Assembly: GCA_030762175.1 (NCBI GenBank)
Contig: CM060833.1
Location: 72,808,501 to 72,872,500 of the forward strand
Length of the DNA stretch: 64,000 bases
Direction of reading: 5' to 3'
Source of the DNA: Metallyticus violacea
Lineage: Eukaryota; Arthropoda; Insecta; Mantodea; Metallyticidae
The notes beneath the pieces are model-generated. The model made no database searches. It was not told the DNA's origin and saw only the letters and a program-made list of their open reading frames with translations. Made by a program: the position numbers and the translations under genes. This document shows, one piece after another, positions 24,951-36,916 of the stretch (position 1 is the stretch's first letter; each line of letters opens with the position of its first letter).

Positions 24951-26640
24951 ACATCAGTTATTAAATGTGACATTTGGTATTATAAATTATTTTCCTTTTC
25001 TTGGGAAAAAACATTTAAGAGGCCTGTAATATATTACCAAAAACTTGAGTTTTTCAACGTTCAACTTAATAAAACTTTCAAAATAATTTGTCGGCAGTTT
25101 ATGAGGTTTGGCGCTTGGAATTGCATTTTTAGCTTTTACACTTGGTCAATCAAAGGATGAAGTTCATTTATCCAAAGTATGAAATGTAACGTAGCAAATA
25201 TACCAAAGCAAGAACAATACATTTCATGGCTTAAGTCATTGTTTATCTTATAGTCACTTAAAAATAATCACACAATTGCATAAAACTAAGTATGCTCTCA
25301 CTGCATTATAAAAAACATTTTAATAATGCATGTGAAGAAGTTCGAGAGTAATATGTTCATTATAGAAATAGGCTATTCATTAAATTAAATGTTTTAAATT
25401 GCTAATGTTTAGGCAATAAGTAATCAAGTATTGAAACGTCTTAAAACAAAAGGAATTGAAAATTCACATGTTGGGCCAGAAACGTAACGGGAAATGTCCA
25501 GTAAGAAAAAAAAAAAAAACATTCGTTTTGAAAGAGAACAAGGACTATCAACCCCATTCAATAATCAATGAATTAATCTAATGAACATAAACATATGCAA
25601 AAGAACCAAAGCATCTCGCATTAAAAATACAGGGCATCATGTCGAGATATTAAATATTTGGTTTGAAATCCTCTGAAGATGAACGTTGAACAAAGTTGTC
25701 ACTCTAAACCGGTTCTAGAACTGATGCTGTGATGCTGCCGATGAAAGTGAAAAGAGAGGCGTAGTGACTTTTGGAAATATTCTTCTCTGTAGTATTCCAT
25801 TTAATACATATATACACGGCTACAACTTTCACTTTATCCAGCGAGTATCGCCTTTAGTTTACTGGCTTCTTCTGAAAGTTTAGACCTGCACTGGCATAGT
25901 TAGAGTTAAGATGAATGCTGCTTTTCAAACACTTGGAGCTCACGATATGAGGAAGTGGATTTCCCCTGCCTGAGGAAAATACCCTCAGTATGTAGTATAG
26001 AAAACTAACAAGGAAGGGGAAAAAATGAAAAGCACAGTTTTGTGCTCCGTAGATAGAAACAAAAGGAATGATTTATAACCCTGAAGTGCTTTATTTTTAA
26101 ACTTTAAGTATATGAATAGTTTACATCGACGTGACTGTTTTTAGAGAGGGAGATTGTTACCGTAATAAATTTGGACAGCTTTTTAACATTATGCCCATGG
26201 AATTGCCTAATCTGTTCTGTTCATTTATCTCTTATTTCATTTTCTGAAGTAAGCTACGTTGTACAGCATCAGCAGTTTTAACTGCATACAACTTCTAAAA
26301 CTCTCTCATCGCATGCAAAATAGTTCACTGCGTTGAATGTGAGAGGTCATTCTATAGGCTTGCCATCGTGAAAAGTAGCTTTCACTGAACTTTACCTACT
26401 AAGTACAGCTGTAGGAAAAAGGAAAAGGAGGAAAATGTGCCGGCACATCGTCATGCATTGACCACAGATTTTATTTAATAAAACCATCGTGAGTGAAATT
26501 TATAGGAATTGACAATACAAGGTTTCCATTAACCTGGGAGAGTGTTAGATACCATTGAACAAACCTGGGGAATCTTGCCCAAATCAGCATTTTCAAGGAC
26601 TTTGGCACATTTCAATTGTAAATTATTTTTAAAATGGAGT
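24951..26640. other. No recognisable gene
   Basis: AT-rich. At 25673-25725, CTGAAGATGAACG...CTAAACCGGTTC resembles the conserved box of the fold-back elements at 39.8 and 58.3 kb, so a decayed copy may lie here. Confidence 0.35.
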
Positions 26641-26834
26641 TAGTTACGAGGGGCATTTAAATAGCTAACCATTGTTGGACAATAATGCTTACAAAAATGT
26701 AACTAACGCAGCTGGTTTCAATGGACCTTTAACAATTAAAATGTGCTTTTGCAAGTTTAAGCTTGCAAAGTTACTGTTGTATAGTTGTTCAATTCAGTCC
26801 TCTGTCAATAGCAGGTGAAAAATCATGAATATGA

Positions 26835-27960
26835 GGGTAGGTCCATAAGTTTCCGGGTTAACAATTTTCTAGGTATGGTAAAGACAAAAACTTATATTTC
26901 ACTTTTATAGCTACCCTTTATTGCAATATATTCTCACATCTTTAAGTTAACATTTCAATCGCCCCTCCCCCCCAAAATAGAAGTTTTGTGTGCAAAATGG
27001 GCATAAACAACATCCATCACTTTTTCATCATACTTAAATTTCCTTCCTCGAAGGTCCTTCTTGAGTTTTGAGATGAGGGAATAGTCACTGGGAGCTAGAT
27101 ATGCGCTGTAGGGTGGATGGTCGATCTCCTTCAAGCTACATTTCTTCACAGCTCCCTTTGCAACAAGAGCTATGTGCATAGGCGCGTTGTCGTGAAAAAG
27201 GCGCACACTTCCACTCGGCTTTTCTCCCCTTTTCTCTTTGAGGGAAGCACATACTCTGTGCAGTAAGCCAGCATAGTTCTCCCCATTTACTGTGGTGTTC
27301 CTCTCCTTGAAGTCAACGAAGAGTATTCCTTCACAGTCCCAAAAGATTGTGGCCATGATCTTAGTTGACTGAGTGACCTTGGCCTTTAGAGGTGAAGCTT
27401 CGCCAGGTTTATGCCACTTCATTGATTCTCTTTTGGACAAGGGATCATAATAGACTACCATAGTTTCATCTCCTTTAACAATGGTTTGCAGAACTTCTCG
27501 CTTGTTGCCACGTTAGAGCGCCAAAAATGCCTGACAATAGATGACTCGTTGCTGCGTTTGAACTGAGGAAAAAAGTCTAGTACCCATCTTCCACTAACCT
27601 TATTTATGTTTAAATGTTCATTATCAATTCGGAGAATTGTTGTTTTAGAAAGACCCAACCTTGCTGCTATTTTTGTAACTATGATCCGCCGGTCTTCCAT
27701 AATTTCTCCTTCCACAAGAGCGATGTTTTTAAGAGTGAGCACATCCAAGGACCGATTTGCACGCTCTTCGTCTTCAATGCTTTCTCGACCCATTCGAAAA
27801 AATTTGGTCTATTCTTTTACGGTAGAATATGACGGGGATGCTTCCCCATATATCATATACACCGTCTAATCGCTGTTTAATTTCATTTGGAATAAGTCTT
27901 TCTTTTGTGAACAACTTAATAAGAGCTCACAACTCCATTTTGAACATCTCACAATCTTCT
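26835..27960 (-). pseudogene. Mariner-like transposase (nested)
   Basis: The minus-strand frame starts near 27943 with 'LIKLFTKERLIPNEI'. It continues in 27793-27455 with the second HTH (LEDRR-like 'MEDRRIIVTKIAARLGLSKT', 'LNINKVSGRWVLDFF'). After a frame shift, 27461-26955 gives MATIFWDCEGILFVDF, RLFHDNAPMHIALVAKG and HPPYSAYLAPSDYSLISKLK. The second (HDNA) and third (APSD) catalytic Asp are intact. The first lies near the frame shift and is not clear. The left end carries GGGTAGGTCCATAAGTTTCC, probably its terminal repeat. I could not find the partner near 28000. Confidence 0.8.
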
Positions 27961-28041
27961 ACACATAGCCTTTTTATGCAACTATATTTGAACAACTGAG
28001 CACGGCGGAGCAGAAGTTACAACTGCAATTATTTACTTTAC

Positions 28042-29093
28042 ATGACACCAGATAAGGCTTTTGTGAAGGCGATAATCCTTATCGGCGAGGCCGGAAATGG
28101 ACCTACTCACGTATATTCGAAGAAAACTTTAGATTCTACATTTTCACATGCTTTAAGCCAGATGAAAGAGTGGGAAAAGAATGGGGGAAAAATGCACGAG
28201 GACTTGGTAGCTGTTCATGGTGATCAAGTGTATTTATTTGACACCATTGCAAAATGGTTTCGATCATTTGAAGAAGGGCGAGAGACTTTGAAAGACGATT
28301 CTAGCTCTGATTGGCCTCAGGAAGCTGTGAATGAGAGAAACAATTCAAAGTGTGAGGAACTGGTTGAAGAAAAATCGACATATTACGGTTGAAATGTTAA
28401 GTATGGAAGTGGGAATCAGTGTTGGCACCATTGATAATATACTCCTTGAACCTGCGAAAAATCTGTGCAAAATGGGTCTACATTCCCTACCAAAAGAGAA
28501 AAAGGGGAGAAAGGAAACTGCAGGGAAACTGCTGAACATGTTTCCACCAGATAGTCCTAAACATTTGACAGGTACATGCATTGATGATGAAAGTTGGTTT
28601 TATTACTATACCACCCCAAATACAGCTCAAAACTGCAAGTGGGTAAATGAGAATGACCCAAGACCAGTTGTTCTTCGACAAGATTTGCATTCTCGGAAGA
28701 GAATGTCACTGTTTTCTTCAATTATAAAGGACCATTAGTGGTTTACTGTATGCCAAAAGGAATGACAATGAATGGAAAATACTGTGACACTGCTATTTTG
28801 GATCTGTTATTTGAAGAGCCGAGGCGGCAGCGTCCAAAGACGCTTCAAGGCTTTGACTTTTGTTCGACAATGCGTCTCCTCACAGAACAGCGGCATGTTT
28901 GAGGAAATTGGAAGTCGCCAAAGTCCAGTTACTTGACCATCCACCCTACATCCCTGACCTTGCACCGTGCGACTTCTGGTTGTTTCCTCGAGTGAAAACT
29001 TGTATTGCTGGAAACCCTTTTAAACGAGTGCAAGACCTTGCGCAAGTTGTACATTTAGCTCTATTGATAATACTCTCAGTCCGAATAGCATAA
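28042..29093 (+). pseudogene. Mariner-like transposase (host of the nested insertion)
   Basis: Three + strand pieces. 28042-28392 is the N-terminal HTH (IAKWFRSFEEGRETLKDDSS). 28331-28738 has LKKNRHITVEMLSMEVGISV, then KHLTGTCIDDESWFYYY with the first catalytic Asp, then WVNENDPRPVVLRQ. 28860-29093 has LFDNASPHRTAACLRKL and HPPYIPDLAPCDFWLFPRVK with the second and third Asp. All three catalytic residues survive although frames are broken twice. The type resembles the 'CDFWLFP' branch of mariners. Its left flank is occupied by the nested element. Confidence 0.8.
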
Positions 29094-29240
29094 TGCTTTT
29101 GATAAGTGGTAGCACCGTTTACAACTATATGGAAAGAGATGGAGAGTACTTTGAAGGATTGAGAGGATAAGTTTTCGAATTCGTTCATAGCTGGGGTTTT
29201 AAATTGACACTTGCAAAAGTTTTGAATGCCCCTTGTAAGA

Positions 29241-30290
29241 ACCAAGTCCTGACATAGTTTAAAAAAAAATTAGTTGCAGACTTTTGATATATTTTTTATT
29301 TCCACTTCACTTTCTGTAGTGCTAAAGAATCTGAGAAATACCTATTGCTTTCTGAGCTGCAGCGATTACTAAATTGATGCTCTGAAATTGAGTAACGCAT
29401 ATATTAGCTGCACTATGAAAGCGTTACGGGACCTACTTGGCACCAGTTATGCATAATAAGGCACTTGACATTACTCTTGCTGTAATCCACTTTATACGCC
29501 AAGAAGAACAATGATTTGAGCATTCTGAGAACTGCGGCATGTGATATGCTCAGGTATTTTAAAAGAATGGACGAAATGAAAGGCTGGCCTAAATTATTGT
29601 ATTTTTAAAAGAATTATAACAAGTGTATCAGTTCACTGATAGCAAAAATACTGTCGCGAAAACATCTGCTGATGGTTTCATACACTCCTGAATATCAAAC
29701 CAAGAATTGCACAATTTCTGTGTTGGTTGGAGTATTCTCAATTTAATCTTGGCTTTGGAACGTTATATATTTATTCTTTAGCTTAGTCTTTTAAAAGTGC
29801 TGGGTACTTTTTGAATTCTGCGATGGTTTATGCAGTGCACATATGTTACATAATTTATTAAAAACATTAAAGTAAAATGTATAATGTCCGAAAAACCCTC
29901 CTAAAAGGAAAAAAGAAAACATTAAACATATTTATTCAGTTTAGTGAAAAATGCAGATTACGAGGGGAAATTTAAAGAAATATCCAACATTAGGCCAGGA
30001 AAAATGTTGCCTAACAATAGCTCAATTCTTAATTCTCTTTACAGTAGGCTCTCTGTAACTGCACCCACTTATTCCATGGTCGTACCTTTTCTGAAAGCTT
30101 ATCTGAAAGGCTTGTTTTGGAATGATTTGCAAACGCACTGTCGCGTTGTGTCCCCGCATCTGGAGGGGGAAAAAAAAAGTTTTCACCTCCTACGTGTCAT
30201 CAGCAGTGGCCAAGTTTTTGGGTATTCATCACCCTCGTTAACTTATCTTTTTACTCTCGTGAACACAGTTTTGCACAAATTTCGTGGCCA
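29241..30290. other. No recognised family
   Basis: A 131-codon + strand frame (29944-30339) contains no motif I recognise. It adjoins a minus-strand mariner fragment and may be TE-derived. Confidence 0.35.
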
Positions 30291-30294
30291 CTTT

Positions 30295-30665
30295 ATACAT
30301 GCCCAATCCTTGTTAAAATCGAGGGTACAGAGACTGTGAGCGCATATCCTGAGAATCCACATTTTGGCTTATTGATGGCCTTCCGAAACTTGTTCACCAT
30401 CGCCAACTTGCGTCCATTTTTGAACCTGTTAAACCATTCTTTAATTTGTAACTCCCGTTGTATCGTCGCCAACAGCCTGTTGAACCTTCCAAATGGTTTT
30501 CCCCTTCGAAATCTCCAAATTTCTGGCATAGCTTGATGCTCCATGCTTTCCATCATCTCGGAAAAAATGAAAATGGGACAATGGCGTATCATGGAATTGA
30601 ATTATGCGCCAGCCGATGTCACAAAAAAGCATGCAGGAAGGTTCTATCCTCCGTTGTACTCAATT
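30295..30665 (-). pseudogene. Mariner transposase N-terminal fragment
   Basis: The minus frame contains 'RLLATIQRELQIKEWFNRFK' followed by 'NGRK'. This is the mariner HTH consensus 'L....YG...L....V..WF.RFK.GR'. The rest of the transposase is absent. Confidence 0.55.
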
Positions 30666-31223
30666 TTGCCTCGACAGAGTAATTGGTTTGCTCAGAAAAA
30701 GGTAGCATAATTTCAGAGAACTTGTTTGTTGACAGGCCGCCTCCAAAGATTCCCTGACCATCTCTTTGTATGGAGTGTTGAACACGGCTTCCGGTTTTCT
30801 GTTGAGAAGACTCTCCACTCTTCTATGGCCTAAAAATAGGAAAGTATGCATGCATCTATGACCTAAAAAACGTTAAAATATAGCCTATAGAATTCAAAAT
30901 GCTACTTTACTGACATACAGGAATTTTTATTTTTAAGCTTTATTATAAATTTCACGAAGTTTAATGATAATGTGTTTTTGTTATAAAAGCATACAATAAA
31001 ATATTCAACATTGTCAAAAAACTTTCCATTTGCAAGTCGGCCGCTTACCCGCATAACCGTAACCCCCCTCCCCCTTCCATCGTCGGCATTCTATGGCGTA
31101 AGTTGCGAGCTGACTTACAGTAGGCAGATAAGTCATGAATTTACGCGGCATTCGGATTAGTGTAGTAGTGTGTTTTGTTGTGCAGTAGTGAAGTATTCCC
31201 TGTTTAAGCGTGTAAGCATTTTG

Positions 31224-31437
31224 AAGATGGATATTAAGTGCAAGAAATCGCATGGTAGAACAAAACAAAAAATTATACATTTATTTCCTAACCATCCAGT
31301 TACATCAAAAACAATATGAGATTTAGTGAGCAAGTTAAATGAAACAGGTTCTGTGAAGAATCGTAAAAGGAAACGAAGACGTCACGTGCTCACAAAAACG
31401 CTTGATGAAATATATTTGGAACGTAACCCTCGATAAG
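31224..31437 (+). pseudogene. DDE transposase HTH fragment
   Basis: The + frame from ATG 31227 reads MDIKCKKSHGRTKQKIIHLF, then a stop, then DLVSKLNETGSVKNRKRKRR and VLTKTLDEI. 'F.ETGSV...KR.GR....T.E' is the hallmark of the N-terminus of the DDE_3-like insect transposases. No catalytic part follows. Confidence 0.55.
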
Positions 31438-32107
31438 TAATGCAGAACTGACGAGCTTAAATGGTAGTTTCATAAAAAGGATGTAGATTATAACGTGCCT
31501 ACACTTTCCAGTATCTTCTACTAGAACAGTGAATACAGAAATAATTTATTTTATTTGTAGTACCCAAGCTTTAAATTGAAGTGTTGCGTCATTTGAGTTT
31601 ATGACGCCAGCTGTCGACGATTGCGGGGAGTCGCGCGGGTTAGTGGTCGACTTGTGAATGGAAGGTTTTAAATGCATCTGAACATAATCAACTTAAATGC
31701 ATAATAATGTACTCCAAATACGAGCAATTCAAGATAAGTGAGAATATTCATATCTGATCCTGGTTACCATTATTATCTGAATTATGCAATTGATGGCTAC
31801 ATACATCTGCACATTTTCTCCTGTATAGTCTTATAGCGAGATATTTTTTTTTCTTTTTTTTTTTTTCGATTTCGCAATACGTAACGGGAGCATATTTAAA
31901 TGAAATTAAATTTCTGGTAGTTCATGCTCAGAACCTCTTGAAGATTGACTTCTACACAGAATGTCACTTAATTTCAACTTTTCTGAAAATGCATTATTAT
32001 TTTCCAGCCCACTTTCCAATGTTTAACTATCCCTCACTGCAACTGACATTTCAATTTATTCTAAATTCGATTTTCGAGTAACAAAAGTTGTATGCTTTCG
32101 ACTGCAG

Positions 32108-32335
32108 AGTCGGTCCTGGTGGTGTATTGATAATCATACTTACCTTCTAAATCCAAGATCGCGGATCCCAGCCAGGATCGATGGATTTTTTCAAGCGTAA
32201 AAATCCTAAGTATGACTTCTTTCGGAAGGGAAGTAAAGCCGTGGGTCCCATGTCGTAGATTTATGGCATGTAAAAGAACTTCAAGTCTGAAAGAAGAGGC
32301 CTCAAATCGCACAGTTGAAATTCTAGCGCGCATTT
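32108..32335 (+). repeat. SINE family A
   Basis: Starts GTCCTGGTGGTGTATTGATAAT (decayed A box). The B box is also decayed (GCGGATCCCAGCC). The body is TATGACTTCTTTCGGAAGGG. The copy is cut off after AAGAAGAGGCCTC, next to the transposon relic at 32370. Confidence 0.8.
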
Positions 32336-32369
32336 TTTTTTCTGCCGTTACTAGTACTATTTCCAGCAA

Positions 32370-32965
32370 ATAGTAATTAATATTGTGCTTGCCATCATTG
32401 GCAGATAGGAGATGCTCGAAGTGCCTGCCTTCCGCTGTGAAACATGACTGAATACTTTGAAAATATTTACAAATATTCGCCACAATTGATCCTCCCGAAT
32501 ATTTTAAACTGCCTCCTGGCTGTTTTGTTTCAGCGCCTTCACGAGTTGTATTTCAGGTGCAGCAATCATTTTATATGGATGAAGATGCAACAGCTGAGTA
32601 TCATGAAGGATAATATCAATTGCGGAATTAGCGAGAATTACTCCTATTAATCCGACTTTATATGCACTGCCAACAGATACATCTACTTGCTGGGCTAATG
32701 GTGTTTAAGTCTCTGATTGATAGCCTATTTCATCGAGCTTCTGCTCTGTTAAAACCCACTTTTTTATACTCTGCACCTCGTCGGTGAGAATGCCTTGGGT
32801 TCGTACTTATTCACAAATTCTGAAAATTGCACTTCCCGATAGATATTTAGGTATAATCCGCAATACACAAATACACGATAGAAGGCCGAATATACAGTTA
32901 CTACAGAAATGCAACTGCAACAACTGGTGTGATAAACACGACGAACAAGATTAATTGCCCGCGTC
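32370..32965 (-). pseudogene. Internally deleted DDE transposon relic
   Basis: The minus strand shows an N-terminal segment ('RVYKKWVLTEQKLDEI'-like, 'QQVDVSVGSAYKVG', 'LHLHPYKMIAAPEIQLVKAL') and then directly the C-terminal 'GRHFEHLL' end. The catalytic core is missing, as in a MITE-like deletion derivative. The family match ('L.PYK...V..L', ending 'HFEHLL') is the same as the elements at 37195 and 44096. Confidence 0.55.
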
Positions 32966-32999
32966 GGCGGGACTTAAGCTGCAGTCTTGCCAGGAACCG

Positions 33000-33880
33000 C
33001 ACTTCTACTGAAGGTCAACTGGGTTCCATCAATGTATATAAAGACTAACGGAGGACGCGAAATATGAGTTTCGTTCTAATAAGGATTTCCATTTATTTAT
33101 TGCTATTTAAATGCACATATGGACATTTACAAAATTATTAAACACAGAATATTGAATTGAATTCATTAATAAACACTTTCTTTACATAAACAGATTTACA
33201 AGTTTATCTCGGGAAATCCTAGTTTTCGGCACCAGAAGACTTGGGCTCAACCACTCTCTAAATAATTAACATTTAAGTTTAAACTAAATTAATATTCTCT
33301 TTATTTATATCAATGTAAAATTAAATCAAACAATGCCCATATTAAATTTAATTTCTTAATGTATTAGATTTACAACTTGTATTACAATGCAATTATCAAA
33401 TTGCTCACTACCCCCAGTAACTTGTCCATTAATCCATCTCCCTTCATCTAGTCATTATTTTCCTGTTTCCTCTCTTATCTTTCTTAAATATTTTCCTAAC
33501 CCTAAAATACATTCAATTATAGTGTTGCTCAAAATTATTTTGACCTTTCTATGCTCTCCAAATCATTTCATATTTTCAATCCTAAATCCCTTCATCAAAT
33601 TCAGTTTTCTTGCACTATCGGGCACAATGCAAGATGTAACACAGGATATTAACAAAAGTACTCCATATGTATTATTGATAGTCATCAAATTGCATTTTAG
33701 ATTATGAATTAATGAAATTGCTGTGTTTGGTGTTTAAAACACTTTTATTATCAAACTTATTCCTATTGTATCTACAATTTCAGATATAACATTGGACAAC
33801 TTTTTTTTCTTCATTTAGATTTTATACCTAGCTGCTTGCTAAATTTCAATTTTCATTAAAATATGTGTTTATTGTTACAG
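33000..33880. other. Boundary region before first visible exon
   Basis: The CpG level changes in this stretch (see the domain entry). A + strand frame at 33387-33707 (106 codons) lacks coiled-coil character and is probably chance. Confidence 0.4.
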
Positions 33881-34006
33881 CATATTGGCAGATGATAATG
33901 CAAAACGAGACATTGACCTCAAGAATGCTCAGCGAGAATTAGAATGCACAAAGAAAACTCTTCAGTCAGTAGAAAGGGAAAGAGATAATGCCCTGCATGA
34001 AATTAG
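33881..34006 (+). CDS. Cep135: CEP135/TSGA10-like coiled-coil protein, internal exon a
   Basis: First exon of the gene visible here. It follows a pyrimidine-containing acceptor (attgttacag) and ends at AG|gtaatt. The open frame starts at 33882 (ILADDNAKRDIDLKNAQREL) and ends with two bases of a split codon, which the next exon completes (AG+G = Arg). The 41 complete codons are charged, heptad-like coiled coil with no proline. Read with the next four exons, the chain resembles the C-terminal half of CEP135 and its paralogue TSGA10. These are known as centriole cartwheel/basal-body and sperm-tail proteins; Bld10 is the fly member. The family call rests on remembered similarity, not a search, and CEP135 cannot be separated from TSGA10 here. 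Upstream exons must exist but were not found. Confidence 0.75.
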
Positions 34007-34489
34007 GTAATTAATTAAAGTTAAGTTATTCATTAAATTTTTTTAAGAAATTTTCATTGCTTTATAACAGGCTTGCTAATACATTTAATATTAAGTTGCT
34101 TGTAGAATCTTGCAAATAAAAAGTATTTTGAAACAAGAACCAAATCAACAACTGAATTATGCTATTTGATATCAAATAGTAAAAAGTTACAATACTAGGC
34201 TTTTGGTCTCTCAAGAATTTTCAAAAGGTATTATTTCTGGAACACAGAGTAAACTAAATGAAGTTATAGCCCTTACTTTAAGAATATTCCATTGATTCTA
34301 AATGTTATTTTCTTAAGAGAGAGAATCTTGATCCATTCTTCAAAGCAGAATATTAAGTTGATTGTAGAACAATGCAAATAAAAAATGAAATTAACTATTT
34401 GGCATAATATTTAGTAAAAAGTTGCAATATTATACTTCTGGTCTCTGAAGAATTATTCTTTCAGCATTCATGTGTCTTCAAAAGGTATA

Positions 34490-34748
34490 CACTTGCCTCC
34501 TACACCCAAGATCACAGGTTCGAACCCGGCCAGGACCGATGGATTTTTTCGGGCGTAAAAATCCTAAGTATGGCTTCCTTCGGAAGGGAAGTAAAGCCGT
34601 GGGTCCCGTGTCGTACATTTACGGCACGATAAAGAACCTCAAGCCTGAAAGAGAGGCCTCTGAGCAAAATTAGTCGGCCGTTTCATGCCCTGAGTTGAAT
34701 GGGACGCTGATGACCTGAGATGTTAAAGAGCGTCCTTAAATAAATCAA
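34490..34748 (+). repeat. SINE family A, 5' truncated, with TSD
   Basis: Flanked by identical 12-base duplications TCAAAAGGTATA (34478-34489 and 34749-34760). It starts at CACTTGCCTCC inside the head and has an intact B box GGTTCGAACCC. Confidence 0.9.
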
Positions 34749-34806
34749 TCAAAAGGTATAATTTTTGGATCACAGAGTAAACTAAATGAAGTTACAGCCT
34801 AAAAGT

Positions 34807-35159
34807 CGGTCCTGGTGGTGTAGTGGTAACCATACTTGCCTCCTAAACCCAAGATCGCGGGTTCGAACCCGGCCAGGATCGATGATTTTTTTTCGGGGCG
34901 TAAAAATCCTAAGTATGGCTTCCTTCGGAAGGGAAGTAAATCCGTTGGTCTCCTGTCGTACGTTTACGGCGCGATAAAGAACCTCAAGCCTGAAAGAGAG
35001 GCCTCTTAGCAAAATTTGTCGGCCGTTTTACGCCCTGAATTGAATGGGACGCTGATGACATATTTCATCATGATGAAATATTGATTGGAGCGGGTAGATC
35101 ATTTAATGCGTTGTTAGTGAGATGTTAAAGAGCGTCCGTAAATAAATAATAAAAAAAAA
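34807..35159 (+). repeat. SINE family A, full length, with TSD
   Basis: Flanked by identical 13-base duplications ACAGCCTAAAAGT (34794-34806 and 35160-35172). A box TGGTGTAGTGGTAAC, B box GGTTCGAACCC. A 64-base filler interrupts the tail after GCTGATGACA. It ends in AATAAATAATA9. Confidence 0.92.
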
Positions 35160-35394
35160 ACAGCCTAAAAGTTTAAGAACATTACATTGCATTCTAAATT
35201 TTCATTTAAAAAAGATAGAAATCATTATTTTGATCTATTCTTCAAAACTTCTGTAGGAATAGACATACCTCATCCTTAAAATATTTGTTGACTAAGCGTT
35301 CTATAGAGATAGTGCATTAAAATACTTCTTTGGTGTAAGCTATTGGATTGAACTGTTAGGGACAAAGAAGGAATTTTCAGTACTTCAGCCGCAC

Positions 35395-35860
35395 TCAAGG
35401 GCTGGTTGTTTGTGCCTACACCCCTAGGGGAGGGGGGCATCTCCTAGAGTAAGGGACGATGAGATTGGGGCACCGGAAGGCTAGTATTCAGGGGCAGTGA
35501 TACATGGAATAGATGGTCTCCATAATATTGTTTCCAGATAGAGTAACCCGACGGAGCCCCTTCCTCCTGGGCAGAAACCTTTCCAAAGCGCAAGCCACTG
35601 CACACAGCACCAGTCTGCCTCGCCTGGCACTTTCGATCCTGTGAGAAAACCAATGGTATGAAATGAAATAAAATAGTACAACGGAAATTTCTGGAAAGGG
35701 AAGATCAATTCCAGCATTCTCTGTGTGAGAATGGAAATCGCGAAAAAAAAAAAAAAAAAAAAAAAAACCAAGGTCAGAATGGCTGGCCCCAACGAATTTT
35801 AACTCGGGGACTCATTGCCGACTGAGTCACCCCGCTATTGTGGAGGCTGGGACTTTTAAA
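35395..35860 (-). repeat. Long tRNA-derived SINE-like repeat
   Basis: The minus strand begins AGCGGGGTGACTCAGTCGG (A-box-like) and CGAGTTAAAATTCG (B-box-like), then an internal T24 run, and ends in a GC-richer segment (GGGGAGGGGGGCATCTCC on the + strand). No second copy is in view, so family status is inferred. Confidence 0.45.
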
Positions 35861-35929
35861 TAGTGGCAGTATTCTAGAAAAGTCAAGCAATGGAATAAGA
35901 TAATGAAGCGTATGCCACACTTTGGTCCA

Positions 35930-36700
35930 TACCTAACATTTCAGGGCAAATTTACTCTGCCGTCCCATTCCAGTGACGAAACGAACAGAGTGCTTTGTTA
36001 ACTGGCGGTCTAATGAACGATGGTCTAATGTACCATAGTCACATTAGTCGGATAAAGATTGGTGTGTCAGATGTTAATAGTACACAGGTCATTATAAACT
36101 TCAGGAGGCTTGTGGGAAATCTTCAAGATGGGTTAAAGCGTGACATGGAGCGAATGGAAAGGAAACGGCGCTATACGATTCGTAAATTAGCACTGGAACA
36201 GGATTATCATATAACGCTGTGCTTCACATGGGAAAGGAACTTCTGTAAACGCGAAAAATGATATCACAGTGGGTTCCGCATGCTTTGACGAAATGAAGAA
36301 GTGGCAACAATAAGACGCTTCTCGCATCCACTTGGAGCGCTACGAATGCGAAGGAGACGCTTTCTTGAATGAGACAAGGGTCACATCATTAGAGAGCTGA
36401 TTGAAACGACAATCGAACGAGTGACTCTTGCATGTCATCACGAAAAGTTTGTCAGTGTCTCAGCAGTGTGAAATCTATGGTCATTTTCGAATGCGACTGT
36501 GATGGTGTTATCTTCACTTATGCCTTACTCCCAGGGCAGACCGTCAATGTGCAAATATTGTTGCTTATTTTTAGAACAAATCCTAGGACCAGCTTTAAGA
36601 AAAAAGTAGCGACAACTCGAGAGCCCATTCAGCGCAAGGTATGGCTGCTTTGTTCAGCCATCTACTCCCTTGACTAAAGCCCCTAAACTTCTATTTTATT
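35930..36700 (+). pseudogene. Mariner-like transposase relic
   Basis: In + frames: 'RMERKRRYTIRKLALEQD' (second HTH), 'SQWVPHALTK' (WVPH.LT box, about 36262), 'ATNAKETLS' (a GDAFL-like region), then 36432-36677 'SSVKSMVIFECDCDGVIFTY' and 'LPGQTVNVQ', matching 'K.M.I...D..G.(I/V).......G.TV......Y'. The order is right for a mariner of the WVPHALTE group. The first and third catalytic boxes are not readable. Several stops. Confidence 0.65.
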
Positions 36701-36916
36701 CCCAAGATGAAGAAGAAACTTCATAGCATTCATTTCAGAACTATTTCAGAAAATCTTCAGGCAATAGACCACTTTATTGGAGCTATCAATAGAGCAAATG
36801 CTTCCATTTGCATATTACAATTTCCACATTACTGGCATTGTGTTTCTTTACAATGTATGTATTCTTTGTATATAGGAAAAAATTGCTGCTACTATTAAAA
36901 GTTTCAACTCTCATAT

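Larger units (their letters stand above)
26646..29240 (+). mobile_element. Mariner-like element with a second mariner inserted
   Basis: The ends are inverted copies: ACGAGGGGCATTTAAATAG at 26646 and AAAGTTTTGAATGCCCCTTG ending near 29235. The transposase on the + strand is interrupted on its left by a minus-strand mariner (about 26835-27960). Confidence 0.7.
34090..35258 (+). repeat. Tandem duplication (about 270-bp unit) enlarged by two SINEs
   Basis: Unit 1 (34090-34350) and unit 2 (34351-35258, less its insertions) share in order: AATATTAAGTTG.TTGTAGAA, GCAAATAAAAA, TAGTAAAAAGTT, TCTGGTCTCT-like, CACAGAGTAAACTAAATGAA and TTGATCCATTCTTCAAA / TTGATCTATTCTTCAAA. Two SINE insertions inside unit 2 explain its length. 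Confidence 0.75.

Noticed and set aside
29944..30339. 131-codon + strand gene
   Set aside because: No family recognised, no splice context, adjoins a mariner fragment; left unassigned.
33387..33707. Additional upstream exon of the coiled-coil gene
   Set aside because: The composition is hydrophobic and proline-rich with no heptads, unlike the confirmed exons.
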